64,000 nucleotides of DNA from Platerodrilus igneus (taxonomy: Eukaryota > Arthropoda > Insecta > Coleoptera > Lycidae): NCBI GenBank assembly GCA_036346225.1, contig JARFIW010000170.1:13122501-13186500 (forward strand). Direction: 5' to 3'. The translations under genes and the position numbers were made by a program. Positions 44,021 through 55,836 of this stretch are shown piece after piece. Below the pieces are notes generated by a model. That model saw only the letters and a list, made by a program, of their open reading frames with translations. It had not been told where the DNA came from and did no database searches. How positions within the stretch are numbered: position 1 is the first letter of the stretch; the number at the start of each line of letters is the position of its first letter.

Positions 44021-47000
44021 CATCATCATTTTGTTTTCGACCTTACTTAAGATCGGTTTGACGCAGCTCTAACTTCTTTTCCATTCTGTGATAATTCTAA
44101 AAAGCTCTACATACCCTTCACAACCTAAATTTCTAATAATTTGACTAATATAGTTTGGTCTAGGTCTTCCTATATCCTATCTTTTTCCTATCCACCTGGC
44201 TCTACATAGATATTAGCAACCTGATGGTTGTTAAAGAACTCTAACATGTTTACATGATTACCATTTATAGGAAAATGAAATATAACCTGGTTATCCGCTT
44301 CAAAAAGGAAAAGTGTTAAATTATATGTTATGGTAAGGCTTAAGCAACGAAACGCTACCAACATGCCAGACCTCTAACTAATTGTGAGTTATGTCCTGGT
44401 GACGTTTAGTTAACTGATTTTTATTTTGTTTTGTTTTGTTTTCGAACTTACTTAAAGTCGGTTTGACGCAGCTCTAAATTCTTTTCTATTCTGAGCTAAT
44501 CTAAAAAGGTCCACATACCCTTCACAACCTAAATCTCTAATAATTTGACTAATATAGCTTTGTCTAGGCCTTCCTACTCTATTTTTATTTGGTAGTCTAT
44601 AATCTAAGACTTTACTAAATAGTCCCTCATGTCTTAACTGGTGCCCTATCATTCTATCTCTCCTGACCTTCAATTGTTTCCACATACAGGGTTCCTCACC
44701 TATCCTTCTATAAACTTCCTCGTTTGTTACTCTATCTGTCCAGCTAATCTTTAACATTCTCCTATAGCACCAAGTTTCAAAAGCTTCTATTTTTTTCTTA
44801 TCTACTTCTTTAATTGTCCAAGTCTCACTACCGTATAGTAGAACACTCCATACGTACGACTTTAAAAACTTTTCTATTATCTAAACTAATACTATTAGCT
44901 ATTAGTAAGTCTTTCTTTTTTAAAAACATTTTTCTAGCTTGAGCTATTCTAGCTACTATATCCCTTCTGCTACGTCCATCCTTTGTAATTATACTACCTA
45001 AATAGCAAAATTCATCTACCTCCTCTAACTCGGTATTACCTATTTTTAATTTTGGTTTAGAACTAGGCTGTAACTCACTTGTCATTATCTTTGTCTTTAC
45101 TGAGTTAATTCTCATACTATAGTTACTCTGTAGTATCTCATCTAAAATATTTAAAACTCTCCTAACTCTTTTCTAGACTCTGCCATAATGGCTATATCAT
45201 CTGCAAAACGTAACATGTCTATTTTCTGTCCCTGTACACTAATACCTATCTCTTTCTCTCTCTAGCTAAGTTTAAAGCTTCCTAAATATAAATATTAAAA
45301 TCAAGGGAGACAGTATACAACCCTGTCTAACACCATTTCTAATCTTAGCTTCCTTTTCTATTTCATCAAATCTAATTATTACACTTTGGTTTTATATAGA
45401 CTGTAAATAATTTTTCTATCCCTATGAGAGATTCCTATTTTTGCAAAACCCTGAACATAACAATCCAATTAACCCTATCAAATGCTTTTTCTAAATCTAC
45501 AAATGCGAAATGAGTCTTTTATTTTTTGTAACCTTTTTCGATAATTACCCTAATCATTAGTATCGGTTCTCTAGTCCCTCTGTCTTTACGAAAACCATAT
45601 TGGTCTTCGCCTAAATAATTCTCAGTCAAAGCTTCTACTCTATTTTTAATTATTATTGTTAGTATTTTGGAAGCATGAGAAGTTAAACTAACCGTTCTAA
45701 AATTCTCACACCTATCAGCTCCTGACTTTTTTGGGATTGCGATAATAATATTTTTTTCGAAATCTATTGGAACCTCACCTGTGTCATATATTAATTTCAC
45801 TAGTCCATATAATCTATCTAAAGTTTTCTGACTTGCATATTTTATTAATTCTGCGGGAATATCGTCTATCCCTGGCGCTTTATTTAGTTTAAGATTCCGA
45901 ACAGCTCTATCAAATTCCTCTCTTAATATTGAGAACCCTATTTCTACATCCTCTTCTTGGTCGTTCTCTAACTCATCCATATCGTCTCCCTTATATAAAT
46001 CTTCTAAATATCTTTTCCATCTATCTGCTACCTCAACTTTATTTATTAGAAGCTCATTATTATTTTATATCATTATATTTTTTCCTATCTTCCCCAAAAA
46101 ACTTTTTAACTGCCCTGTATGCCCTGTCTGTCTTACCTACTCTCAAATCATCTTGTATTCCCTTACAGTTCTCCTCCATCCATTTATTTCTAGCTTTTCT
46201 ACACTCATGTACTATCTTATTTCTAACTGTATTATATTTTTGCTTACTTTCACTATCCACTTCTCTGAAAGGTTTAAGCTTTCTTCTATTCTCTATTAAA
46301 TCTAATATCTCCTTTGTTACCCAGGGTTTTCTCGCTTCTATTTTTTTCTTACCTGTAGTCTGTGTTGCTGTATCATGTACAGTCAGTTTTATTTCTTTCC
46401 ATCTATTTTCTACGTTCCCTCCTTCAGCTATCTCTTTGCTCTTATTATCTAATACTTGTTTATATTCCTCTTTTACCCTACTATCATTAAGCTTACCTAG
46501 ATCCCATCCTTCTCTTTTACCCTTTCTCAATTTTTTTAATTTTAGTTTACACTTCATTTTAACTAAGTTATGATCGCTATCTATGTCAGCCCCTGGATAA
46601 CTACGACAGTTTTTAACTTGGTTTCTAAATCTTTGTTTAACTAAAATATAATCTATTTGGTATCTAGCCCTATCACCTGGCGCTTTCCAGGTATATCTTC
46701 TCCTAACATGTTGTTCGAATAGGGTGTTTACAGTTACTAATCTATGTTCCTGGCAAAACTCAACTAATCTTTCTCCTCTATCATTTCGTCTGCCATACCC
46801 AAATTTTCCTACCATTTTTCCTTCACTACCTTCTCCCACTGACGCATTAAAATCGCCCATAACTATTAAATTCTCATCTCCTTTTACTTTTCTCACTATA
46901 CTATTTATATCCTCGTATACCTTTTCTACTTCCTCATCCTCGTACTGAGTTGTTGGCATGTAAACCTATACTAAAACAGTGTCTGTGGGTTTTGTACTCA

Positions 47001-47667
47001 ATCTAACCATAATTATTCTATCACTAAATTGTAAGTACTCTTTAACTTTATGCCCTAATCTTTTACCTAACACTATTCCTACCCCTGCCTGTCCATTAGT
47101 TGAAGAAGTTGTAATTATTCTATAATTATCTTTCCAAAAGTCATTACTATCTGGCCATCTCACCTCACTAATACCTAAAATGTCCAGCTTTTCCTTTCTC
47201 ATTTCGACTAATAAATTCATTAACTTATCTACTCTAAGTAATGACCTTACATTCCAAGTCCCTATCACTAAATCGAACTGTTGTTTTATATTCTTACGAT
47301 GACGAGCCCCAAATACCCCATCCCGGAGATCCGAATGAGGGAGTATTTTACCTCCGGACAAGAATTTTACTTGTGATCTCTCCATCATATGTATTTCGTG
47401 TTTTAGGCCACGCACACCTGGGAAATATTGTGGTAGGCTCCCATATCTTTCCACAACGCAGTTTTTAAAGATTTTAGCAGAAAGCCGTATCCGTCACGGC
47501 CAACCTCCAACAAGCTTGTAAATTATTGAGGATCGCCCGAGACCAACCGACCCTCCTCCAATATCTTTTAGCCAGCAAGGCTGCTGCCCCTTGCTACGCC
47601 TTTTAATCGCCTTTTACGATAAGCAGGCTTACTATAGTAGTATTCTTTATCCCCTACTATAGGGACA
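44021..47667 (-). mobile_element. RTE/BovB-type LINE inserted in a Pao LTR
   Basis: GCTGATTTGGT at 44,010-44,020 and 47,668-47,678 is an 11-bp target duplication, and the uninterrupted site is seen at 49,484-49,495 (GCTGATCTGGT). The 3' end on the minus strand finishes in ATGATGATG against the duplication, as RTE tails do. The 3' end is present twice: a 170-bp piece at 44,027-44,190, then about 240 bp of unrelated DNA, then the long copy whose tail begins near 44,420 (AAAACAAAACAAAACAAAAT). The long copy carries the coding region and a 5' UTR up to 47,667. Confidence 0.85.
44452..47454 (-). pseudogene. RTE LINE polyprotein: EEP endonuclease plus RT
   Basis: Endonuclease: GTWNVRSLLR, GISEVRWPD (catalytic E), one TAG codon at about 46,963, then MGDFNASVG, ARYQIDYILVKQRF and DIDSDHNLVKMKC (46,380-46,560). 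RT: APGIDDIPAELIKYA, NFRTVSLTSHASKI, QYGFRKDRGTREPI, and FAFVDLEKAFDRV near 45,500. A decayed stretch follows, with LRFADDIAIMAE (catalytic FADD at 45,198-45,209) and KTKIMTSE, VDEFCYLGSIIT near 45,010. The C-terminus 44,757-44,452 has SWTDRVTNEEV and GRPRQSYISQIIRDLG. Products would nick target DNA and prime reverse transcription. At least five breaks make it dead. It resembles proteins often mislabelled craniofacial development protein 2-like in insect genomes. Confidence 0.92.
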
Positions 47668-47678
47668 GCTGATTTGGT

Positions 47679-47870
47679 AAGTACTTTTATTTGTACTTGC
47701 TTTATTTATGTATTTGGAAAATCCCGTTGAAAGTCAAAGTAACAATAATTCTATCCACTACCACTAACGTTAAAACAGATCCATTTGGTCCTTAAACAAG
47801 CCGGTTTTTTATATATATTTTTTTGTGATAAAATACATGATACAATTATTGTGAGTTTCAACATTTGCAA
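47679..47870 (+). repeat. LTR of the TGTTGGAG Pao family, right part
   Basis: Continues the split LTR: AAGTACTTTTATTTGTACTT and CCCGTTGAAAGTCAAAG match 49,497-49,555. The exact end is not visible because the other copy is cut at 49,580. A gag leader follows. Confidence 0.65.
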
Positions 47871-47947
47871 GTCCTGTTGCTTTGTTGCTTTAAACACATT
47901 TGTTTATTAATTGACTTACTAACTAATTACAAAAGATTATTTTAAAA

Positions 47948-49310
47948 ATGAGTCATTTAGAACTTAGTTCTTTGGTAACTAAAAGGGAGAAATATTTTGC
48001 TGGAATTCAAGCGCTATATGATATAGGTAAAAAATGTATTTGTTTATTGGAAAAGTCACAACCACACGTTGCTGAATTAGATACGTTCATTTCACGTTTC
48101 AATAGAATAGATGACGATTTAGATGTTTTGAATGCATTAATGATAACATAGGTATTTTAAATTTTAAGGCGGAAAAAAAGGAATGTATTGACATTAATCA
48201 ATCTTCACTAGCTTATGATGAACTTTACTTCAGTATAAAAATGCAAGATCGAAAATTAAATGTTCAAATTCAATCGACAATGGAAGGACAAGTGTCTGCC
48301 ACCATTTTGTCTAATATAGTAAACATTGAATCTTAATCTGAATTGAACCGTTTGATAGGGTAAAAATAAGCAATTGGCCGGACTTTTACGCTCTTTTCAC
48401 GTCACTGATCACAAAAATAAATCACTTTCAAACATCGAAAAATTAATGTATGTAAGGAGTTAGTTAAAAAATCATGCATTGTCACTCACCAAAACCTTAT
48501 CGATATCGGATCAAAATTACAATATCGCTATGCAAACCTTGATAGCTTTCAAAATAAGCAGTTGTTAACAGCAAATTATTTATAAAAAATATTTTTGTTT
48601 CGTACAGTGTACTAAGACTCCTCGAAATCATTAAATTCATTTCTTGAGGTGTTTAGTGCGAATTTAAACACCTTAAAGGCATTTCAAATTCCTGATTTAT
48701 TTGATTTCACTATTTTATATGTTGGTTTATATTACCCCTCGGCTACGACACGCAAGGAATTTGAAATCAAATATTCAGATACTGATATTCGTAAATGCTA
48801 TGACTTGATCAAATTCGTAGAAGACAGAATTAAAGTATTCAACCACCAAATCGACGCCGTGCAATCGTGTAAGCCTGTTCTTACAATTACTAAATCAAAT
48901 AAAGGAATCTTTAGCAATCCACGCAATTCGTTGTTGTCCATCGCTTATAATAAATCGGACATTACAAGAGGACACACTGTGTGTCCCCTATGTAATTTGT
49001 CGCATAAAATGAACTTACAATTCCTCACCGCTATGATACTGTAAAGAAATTTGCATTATGTTTGAATTGTTTGGGTTTTCATGGATTAGCTGTATGTAAA
49101 TCTTAGTCAAGATGTGTACATTGCGGAAATTCCAGGCATCATGGTTTATTGCATATTATTAATGATAATAATAATCGCTCTTCGTTTGCTCCTACTCGAG
49201 ATTGTCAAAATAGTGTTTTGGTGAAAGATGAAAATAATATCGTAGTGACTGAATCAAATTCTACACTGCAGACATTATCATGCTCTGTTACCGCAAATGT
49301 TTGAACGGAT
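47948..49310 (+). pseudogene. Pao gag remnant
   Basis: Starts MSHLELSSLVTKREKYFAGI, the usual opening of BEL/Pao gags, stopping at 48,149 and continuing in other frames. The capsid middle is partly lost. The frame 48,649-49,044 has YPSATTRKEFEIKY and a helical segment, then CPLCNLSHKM. After another break, CLNCLGFHGLAVCKS and CVHCGNSRHHGLLH (near 49,060-49,160) are the zinc knuckles. Sequence past about 49,310 is not protease but LTR, so pol is deleted. Many stops; a dead gag remnant. Confidence 0.82.
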
Positions 49311-49324
49311 AATTTTTTAATATT

Positions 49325-49580
49325 GTTAAAGTGTAAAGTAAAAGTTTAGTGTCGTCATTCCAACGATCAGCATCCACCTCATAGAGCACATCTGCCAACA
49401 CCCATAGCTATTTTGATTATGGGTACCCTTTTTGAATCTAGCAGCTGTGTGATTTCCTGTCCATCCATTAGAAGTTACGCTGATCTGGTAAGTACTTTTG
49501 TTTGCACTCACTTTATTTATGTATTTGGAAACTCCCGTTGAAAGTCAAAGCAAAAATAATTGTTTGCACTACCGCTAACG
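49325..49580 (+). repeat. 3' LTR fragment of the TGTTGGAG Pao family
   Basis: GTAAAAGTTTAGTGTCGTCA at 49,337 matches 26,519. It then continues as in the split LTR to GTTTGCACTACCGCTAACG and is cut at 49,580 by RTE sequence. Its 5' part is missing because gag joins directly to it. Confidence 0.82.
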
Positions 49581-51300
49581 CTTCCTATATCTCCTGGCAT
49601 CTTCCACGTGTACCGTCTTCTAGCATGATGTTGAAATAATGTGTTTGTCGTGGTTAAATTGTTTTTGTGGCAAAATTCTATCAGCCTATTTCCCCTGTCG
49701 TTTCTCGTGCCTAAACCAAATAAACCTACTACCGCTCCTTCCCTACCCTCACTTATCACTGCATTAAAATCTCCCATAATTATTAAATTTTCATGTCCCT
49801 TTACGTATCTTAGTATCTCTTCGATATGTTTGTAGATCGCTTCTACATCTTCCTCACTGTAGCGAGAGGTGGGCATGTATACTTGTACTATTACGGTATT
49901 TAGCAGTTTAGATTCTACTCTAACCATGAGTACTCTTTCGTTATTTTGTAGATAGTTTTCTACACAGTGTCCTATCTATTTTCTCATAACTATCGCCACA
50001 CCTGAATTTCCTTCCTCTTATCCTGGGTGAATTACTCTAAAGTCTCCACTCCAAAAATTCCCCATCTCTGGCCACCGAACTTTGCTGATCCGTACTATGT
50101 CTAATGCTAACCTATCCATTTCGATTTTCAAGTCCTATAGCTTAACTACTTGCTTCATACATCTGACGTTCCACACTCCGATTCGCAGAATCTCTTTTTA
50201 GACTTTCCGATCACGTCCTCCAAAGTAATCTCCTCCTGGAAATCCGAATGGGGGATTATTTTAACTCAGGAATTTTACCCCAGAGAATGCAATGCCACCA
50301 TTCCACGTAACAATTTAAGTATGCTGTGTACTTGGGAGATAATGTGGTGGTTTCCCCGATGCCTTCCTCCTTGAAGTAGTGTGTTTTAGAATTGCATATT
50401 AACCACAGATAACTAACTCCTAGATACTTCACGGCAATATTAAAGTTTCGGACTTTGCACACCGCGCCCTCTTGCGCTTGGGAGCAGAATCTACCCTAGC
50501 GAGAAACTTTAATCACAGGCAAATAAATTACCTCAACCCATTTCAGGTTCAGATTTAAATACTGCCACATTTTAAATTCTGAATATAGCAGTACTTATTC
50601 AGAACCTATTTGGCAGAACCTTAATCTTGTAAAACACAAAAATGAACTTATTAGATGTATCTATTTAATATATTACAAGTACAATACATAAACTTATATC
50701 GTTGAAATGTGATTTTGAATAGCTGCATAAACCAGTGCATGATTCATGAACTGCAATCAAAAATTTACAGTTAGTGCATACTAGATAAATGCAATGTGGG
50801 TATTGCATTTACATGTACCCTTGTAGATCCTTCACTATAATAATTTTCTTCGAAATGTATATGGCAAATTTTCTTTACACTGTATAGGTAAAATGGATCC
50901 AGATTAAAAAGGTCCTTGTTATTAATCACATCCATCTACAGTTTAAAGCTTTCCATATTTTTCTTCGGATTAGGAAATCTATGCCGTCTAGAAATTATGT
51001 CCTTACAATTTGGAACACAGCACTTAATATAACACATTTTAAGTACACTGAAACATGTGGGAGATCCGAACTAAATTGTCACGTGACTGCTCTTATTAAA
51101 CACATTAAGGTGAAATATCTAGTGTTAGTTATCTGTGATATTAACCCCTAAATAGTGAAGGAGCTGCTGCTGCCCTCTTTCCTATATTGCGGTTCTTTAG
51201 ATCACTGAAACTCTGGAGCTGTTCTGCCCGTTCTGGTAATCTAGAACTTCATGGTGCAGGTACATTCAGAGCAGAAATAAATATGTCCCACAAATTATTT
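49581..51300 (-). mobile_element. RTE-type LINE, 5' fragment with upstream region
   Basis: The frame 49,927-49,580 has VQVYMPTSRYSEEDVEAIYK, LIIMGDFNAVISEGREG (catalytic D/N) and ARRRYTWKMPGD: an EEP endonuclease cut at 49,580. Its N-terminal side extends in broken frames to about 50,390 (a RWPEMGNFW-like segment near 50,075). Positions 51,145-51,260 match the 5' repeat at 855-1,030. Between them, 50,400-51,140 is about 0.7 kb absent from the first copy. The subfamily differs from the 44-47 kb LINE. Confidence 0.75.
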
Positions 51301-51988
51301 ACTTAAATAACCTTCGTTAAAAAATGGAAATGCATCCAAAATTTTCAATGTAGTTCAAATCATAGAGAACTATTTTAATCTATGGTTCAAATCAGTTTTA
51401 ATTATTATAAAGCGTCAACCATACAGGTCCTCATAATGAAATTAATACCAATCAAGTTGAAAATGAATATAAAACAATGTAAAATACGACAATTTTCCCC
51501 ACTTTAAGAAGTAAAACTCCACTGCTTTCATAATAAACCAAGACGCACTTGGTTGTACAAAAAAAGGTATATAACATTAGAAATATCTAGGTTGGTTTTT
51601 TTCTAACTTATTAGTGGTAACACTAATAAATGATCCTCTGTATTTTCCATTTTCACCTAAGCTCGTTCATACTTACAATGTGAATGTAACATGTATAGAA
51701 ACCTGTATATTTAATTATATTATTAAATTAAATAACAGATGTCACATAATATGTATATTTATATCTCACAATATTTAACAATTATATCTTTATGAAGTCT
51801 AATTATTAACCCCTCTGTGCACAATATATCAAATTTGATATATTTTTAAACGTTGTGTTTCTGAATTCCCTAGATAATGTATTTTTGCGCCATCTATCAG
51901 TTAGAAAATTGGAACATATTGAATACTTTTTGTTTAATCAATAATTACAGTTTCCTGCAGTTACATTAGCACAAAAAAGTCATTCTAA
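51301..51988. other. AT-rich stretch without recognisable genes
   Basis: Nothing recognised on either strand. It forms the left flank of the Harbinger element. Confidence 0.5.
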
Positions 51989-52173
51989 TAACGCGTTCGG
52001 TTGGTTGCAGTAGTGCGCACTGGGTGTGCACTTTTTAGTACCGTGCATTCGGTTGGTATTATACACTAACCCCGATTCAGGTTTGCTTATTCGATTCATC
52101 TGCATGCACTAAATACGTGCAGATTAATTGCACCGGTCATTTGTGGTAGTGCAAGCAATTGAACTGAATAAAA

Positions 52174-53470
52174 ATGGCCGACTTAACCTTACATTTAATT
52201 AGAGTTATTAGATAGTAGCAGTAGTTCAGTGGACGAAATTGATATTTATTTGAAAATGGAAGGTTCAGACGTACCAAAAATTACAAATTATTTAGATATT
52301 GTGGAAGAATATAGTGATGAACAGGTTACTAAATTTACATTGCACTTTAATAAAACAACTATTTATGTCTCAATTTTTGCAGTTTCGTAAGCAATTTCGC
52401 ATGAATAGAGAAACGTTGGAAAGCATAATTGAGAACTATAAAACTTCGCCTCATTATCCACAAGATACACACCATGGTGGCAAGATACCGGTCCCCTGAA
52501 ACTCATATGCTTTCGTTTTTATGGTAATTTTGTAAACTTTATATTTTAAATTTTCTAGGTGTAAAGTTTTAGGTTTGCTGGAAATAAATGCTGCATGCGT
52601 GATGTAGCCAGTAGATTTGGAATGGCAGAATCTACTTTCTATGCTTGTTTTAATCGGGTGTTAAATTACTTTATGTCAATCGCTCCAAACGTAATAACAT
52701 TCCCAAGCAGCCATGAGGGAAAAATAGAAATAAGCAAGTGCTTTGAAAAGGTTTGTATTTTATCAACATTTACCTACAATAACCACATTCAAAATGTACT
52801 TTAGATTGCTCGCCTTCCTGGTGTAATTGGAACCATAGACGGAACGTTTATTCCCATTCGAAAATCCACATATGTAAATCGGCATGATTTACCGTCACTA
52901 ACCCTACAGGCAAGTTGCAAATAAATCTTTAAACTTGTTAAATAAGTCAAATTACAGGCCATTTGTAATGCTAATAAATAATTTTTGGATGTTTTTACTG
53001 GAATTTCTAGTAAGATACATGATGCACGAGTTTTCAAGTTGTCGCATATAAGCCAAACCATCCAACACATTTGCGGTGACGAGTTTTATTTATATGGAGA
53101 TGCGGCATATCCATTACGCAAGTGGTTAATAACACCATATAGAGATTACGGGAATCTAACACCTGAACAACAACGTTTTAATAAAAAATTGGCTACAACG
53201 AGGGTTAAAATTGAAAATGCATTTGGTTTATTAAAACAGAGATTTCGGCAGTTAATCCGAACAGATTTCGAGTTAGTGGACACAACATCTAAATTTATTA
53301 TAGCTTGTTGTGTATTACATAATGTATGCATTAATGCTAATGATGAGTGGAATGAGGAATACAACAATACAGAATTGGATGATAATTTACACCAACCGGA
53401 TGATGATGTAAGAGCAAGACAAGAAGGAGAAATAAAAAGAAACTATTTATGTGAACTTGTGAACATGTAA
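52174..53470 (+). pseudogene. Harbinger-type transposase (HARBI1-like, DDE_Tnp_4)
   Basis: A five-exon model fits the coding sense: about 52,174-52,324, 52,383-52,523, 52,573-52,750, 52,805-52,909 and 52,958-53,470, with introns of 48-58 bp. Motifs in order: SDEQ|FRKQFRMNRETLESII, CCMRDVASRFGMAESTFYAC, PGVIGTIDGTFIPIRKSTYV (first D), FLDVFTGISSKIHDARVFKL, YLYGDAAYPLRKWLITPY (second D), and TTRVKIENAFGLLKQRFRQL (E). The last intron is GC-AG (CAG|GCAAGT). Defects: a frame change in exon 1 near 52,200, one in exon 2 near 52,487, and a TAA in exon 5 at about 52,979. It would excise and insert the transposon with its Myb partner. Recently inactivated. Confidence 0.9.
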
Positions 53471-53708
53471 TATACTTTTAAAAATGTACTATTTATATCT
53501 ATATTAACTGTAACACATTACTTAATTTTCAATTTATTTCATATTTAATTAAAAATGTAACTAATAATTAAATCACTCAGCTTCTAAATTACAATTATTT
53601 TTTGTTTGTAATGATAAAAATTGTCGTAAGAGCTCCATTTTTTCATTATGGTGTTTATCTTTATTTGCCTCTTTATTCTTCTGAATTTGTAACAAGATAT
53701 TCGACAGC

Positions 53709-54335
53709 TTAGCTGCATGCTTCCTTTTTTTTGGTAGGTGTTTTTTGCATGGTTACCTTGTTAGCACTGCGTAACACCTCTGGTTGGATACTATCATCGA
53801 TTTTTGATATTTTTCTCAATTCATCCTCATATTCTACAGTCTCCCTAGATGAACCTGACGTTGAGTTAGTTATGGTGGCTATTTTTTTTCCTTTTAATAT
53901 GGTTTTGTAGCGGTTTTCACACTGCATACCACTACGCTCTACATTTAACGTTTCTTTTAAAGAGCATGCAATGTGATCCCACATTAGTTTTTTTTTGTTT
54001 TAAAACGTTTCATAGGGCCAACCTGACTAAGCGATTCTTCCTATTTATCCAGAAGAAGTTTGGATTCTGCAACGTTCCACTACAACCTATTGTGTTGACG
54101 TGGAGGGTTGTGGCTGCTCCACTAATGACTCCTCTTCCAGAATATTAGCAGTAATTAGAGCTTCTTTAGCTATAGTCATTAAAGTTTCATCGCCTAAAAC
54201 AATAGTTTATTAGTGTCTCCTTACAAACAGTAGGCATTTTAACATACCATTAGTTTTTATCATTTTACATACGTATTTACCATCCTCTGTAATACTGCAG
54301 TTACCCATCTGGTCATACATAAATTCCACAGCCAT
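53709..54335 (-). pseudogene. Harbinger Myb/SANT-like DNA-binding protein
   Basis: ATG at 54,335 opens an exon (MAVEFMYDQMGNCSITEDGK...) ending near 54,248. A GT-AG intron to about 54,196 and a second exon (DETLMTIAKEALITANILEE) follow. After breaks near 54,085 and 54,020 the trihelix/Myb-SANT domain appears: an EESLSQVGPMKRFKTKK segment, then MWDHIACSLKETLNVERSGM and QCENRYKTILKGKK (53,984-53,850). A basic tail TPTKKKEACS ends at 53,709. In this superfamily the second protein binds the transposon ends and helps the transposase enter the nucleus. It converges on the transposase gene, about 240 bp apart. Confidence 0.8.
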
Positions 54336-54536
54336 TACATACGTTTTAAGATTTATATTTGCGATTAACACAAAAAAACAGCCATTTGACAGCTGTTTGA
54401 CCTAGAATTGCGCGACTGCGCACCGACCACTCGGGGCGTGTTCAGAGTGCACTTGCTCCGACCCAGTGCAGGCCCAACCGAATACATTATAACTATTAGT
54501 TGTTATATAATACAGTTGGTTAAAATTTGAAACAAT

Positions 54537-55685
54537 GGAATTGACGAAAAAATGACTACGATTTTCTGATCATGATGATTTAATTCTTTTAAAGGAACTT
54601 TTAGGTTAAAACCCATTTAGTGCTCCTGCTTTGTGAGAAGTTGTGAAAGAGCATGAACAATTAATTACTAATAAAAATTTTACAATTCGGACTTTGAAAG
54701 ATCGTTTACAAAGATATTAATCAAAATGTGGCTAGATAAAACGAAAATATTAAAAAACAAGAAAGAATATTGGTTCTAAGAATCGTAAAATTTTAACTAT
54801 TGTTCTCTATGTATCTGGCATTGAAGAAGAGTTAACAGACGTACAGTGCCAAAATATTTCTGTTTTGATGAAAGAGTTTACGAAAGAAAAAAGATATAAC
54901 AAGTCAATAGCAGGGACAAGAAAATGCGTAGAAGACGAGTGGAATAAATGACTCAATATTCTTGTCTACAATGAAACCATCAGCCACGATGATGCATGTA
55001 AGTAAAAGTAGCAGCTACGTAATTAGTTTGTATTGAATTGGATAACTGATTTTTAAGAGACATTTTCACAACTTATTACTACTTCAGCCAAGGTTTATGA
55101 AGACAATGGTATGTTTTAAAATATACATTTATACACAATATTCCAAGGGTCTTTTTTTAGATGTTAACTGTAACGATAACATAACTGCATGGCACAAGAA
55201 CATGCCACTATCTGAAGAAGCTTATTCTTCTGAAGCCGTAGTAACCTTTAAATCTCGCACTATTTTAGGTGTTTTAATTTCTCATTGTAATTTCTTTAGT
55301 ATCATACTTACATTTGTATCATAATTGTTGAATATGTACTTATCTGTTTAGGGCCTGTTCAATCATGAAACCGAAAGATCAGCTCACAAAAATAGGGATT
55401 AGCTTATTTGGAAGCGTATTGTAAAAGCCAGCAACAAATGAAACAAGCAGAATTGGAACTTGAAGAACGCAAGTTGGGATTGGAAGAAAGGAAAGTTTAT
55501 CTACAAGAACGTCAACAATCATTGGCTGAAGTAAGAATGGCAAGACGATACCAATTTAAAGAGAAAATTTTCAGGTACAAGAACAACGATTAAATTTAGA
55601 AATGGAAGAGAGAATGGAATTGAAGCACATAATTCAATGGCAGGAACAAATGATAGAATTAGTGTTGAAAAGATTATTTAAGTAA
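54537..55685 (+). pseudogene. Second Myb/SANT-like gene with C-terminal coiled coil, decayed
   Basis: From ATG at 54,537 one frame reads MELTKK, a stop, LRFSDHDDLILLKELL, a stop, and NFTIRTLKDRLQRY, a Myb/SANT-like domain at the start of proteins found in several insect DNA transposons. A middle region near 54,780-54,960 ends at a donor-like GCATGTAAGTA. Downstream, at 55,400-55,680, is a heptad-rich, Q/E/K-rich coiled coil (KQAELELEERKLGLEERKVY). Multiple stops. It lies outside the right end of the Harbinger element, so it belongs to another, unidentified transposon or is an old gene fragment. Confidence 0.65.
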
Positions 55686-55836
55686 CAGCATTATTATAGC
55701 TTTATTATCAACTAGAACCACATCCATTTGCATGATAATATTGTAAATCAGGACATCTAATATGCTAGTAGTGCATGCTAATACAATCGATAATAAGTAA
55801 CACAACAGTCCGGTTACATTGGTCTGACTGCCTTTG

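Larger units (their letters stand above)
51992..54487. mobile_element. PIF/Harbinger DNA transposon (about 2.5 kb)
   Basis: Short imperfect terminal inverted repeats: the left end has CGCGTTCGGTTGG, and the right end read in reverse has TGTATTCGGTTGG, each followed by a (T)GCACTGGGT motif. Flanks are TAA on the left and TTA on the right, close to the TWA duplication of this superfamily but not identical. Inside are two convergent genes: a DDE transposase (plus) and a Myb/SANT-like DNA-binding protein (minus), the standard pair of PIF/Harbinger elements. Confidence 0.85.

Noticed and set aside
45929..46573. Plus-strand frame of 214 codons, leucine/serine/phenylalanine-rich, membrane-protein-like
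   Set aside because: Exact antisense shadow of the minus-strand LINE endonuclease/RT region, which has the real motifs.
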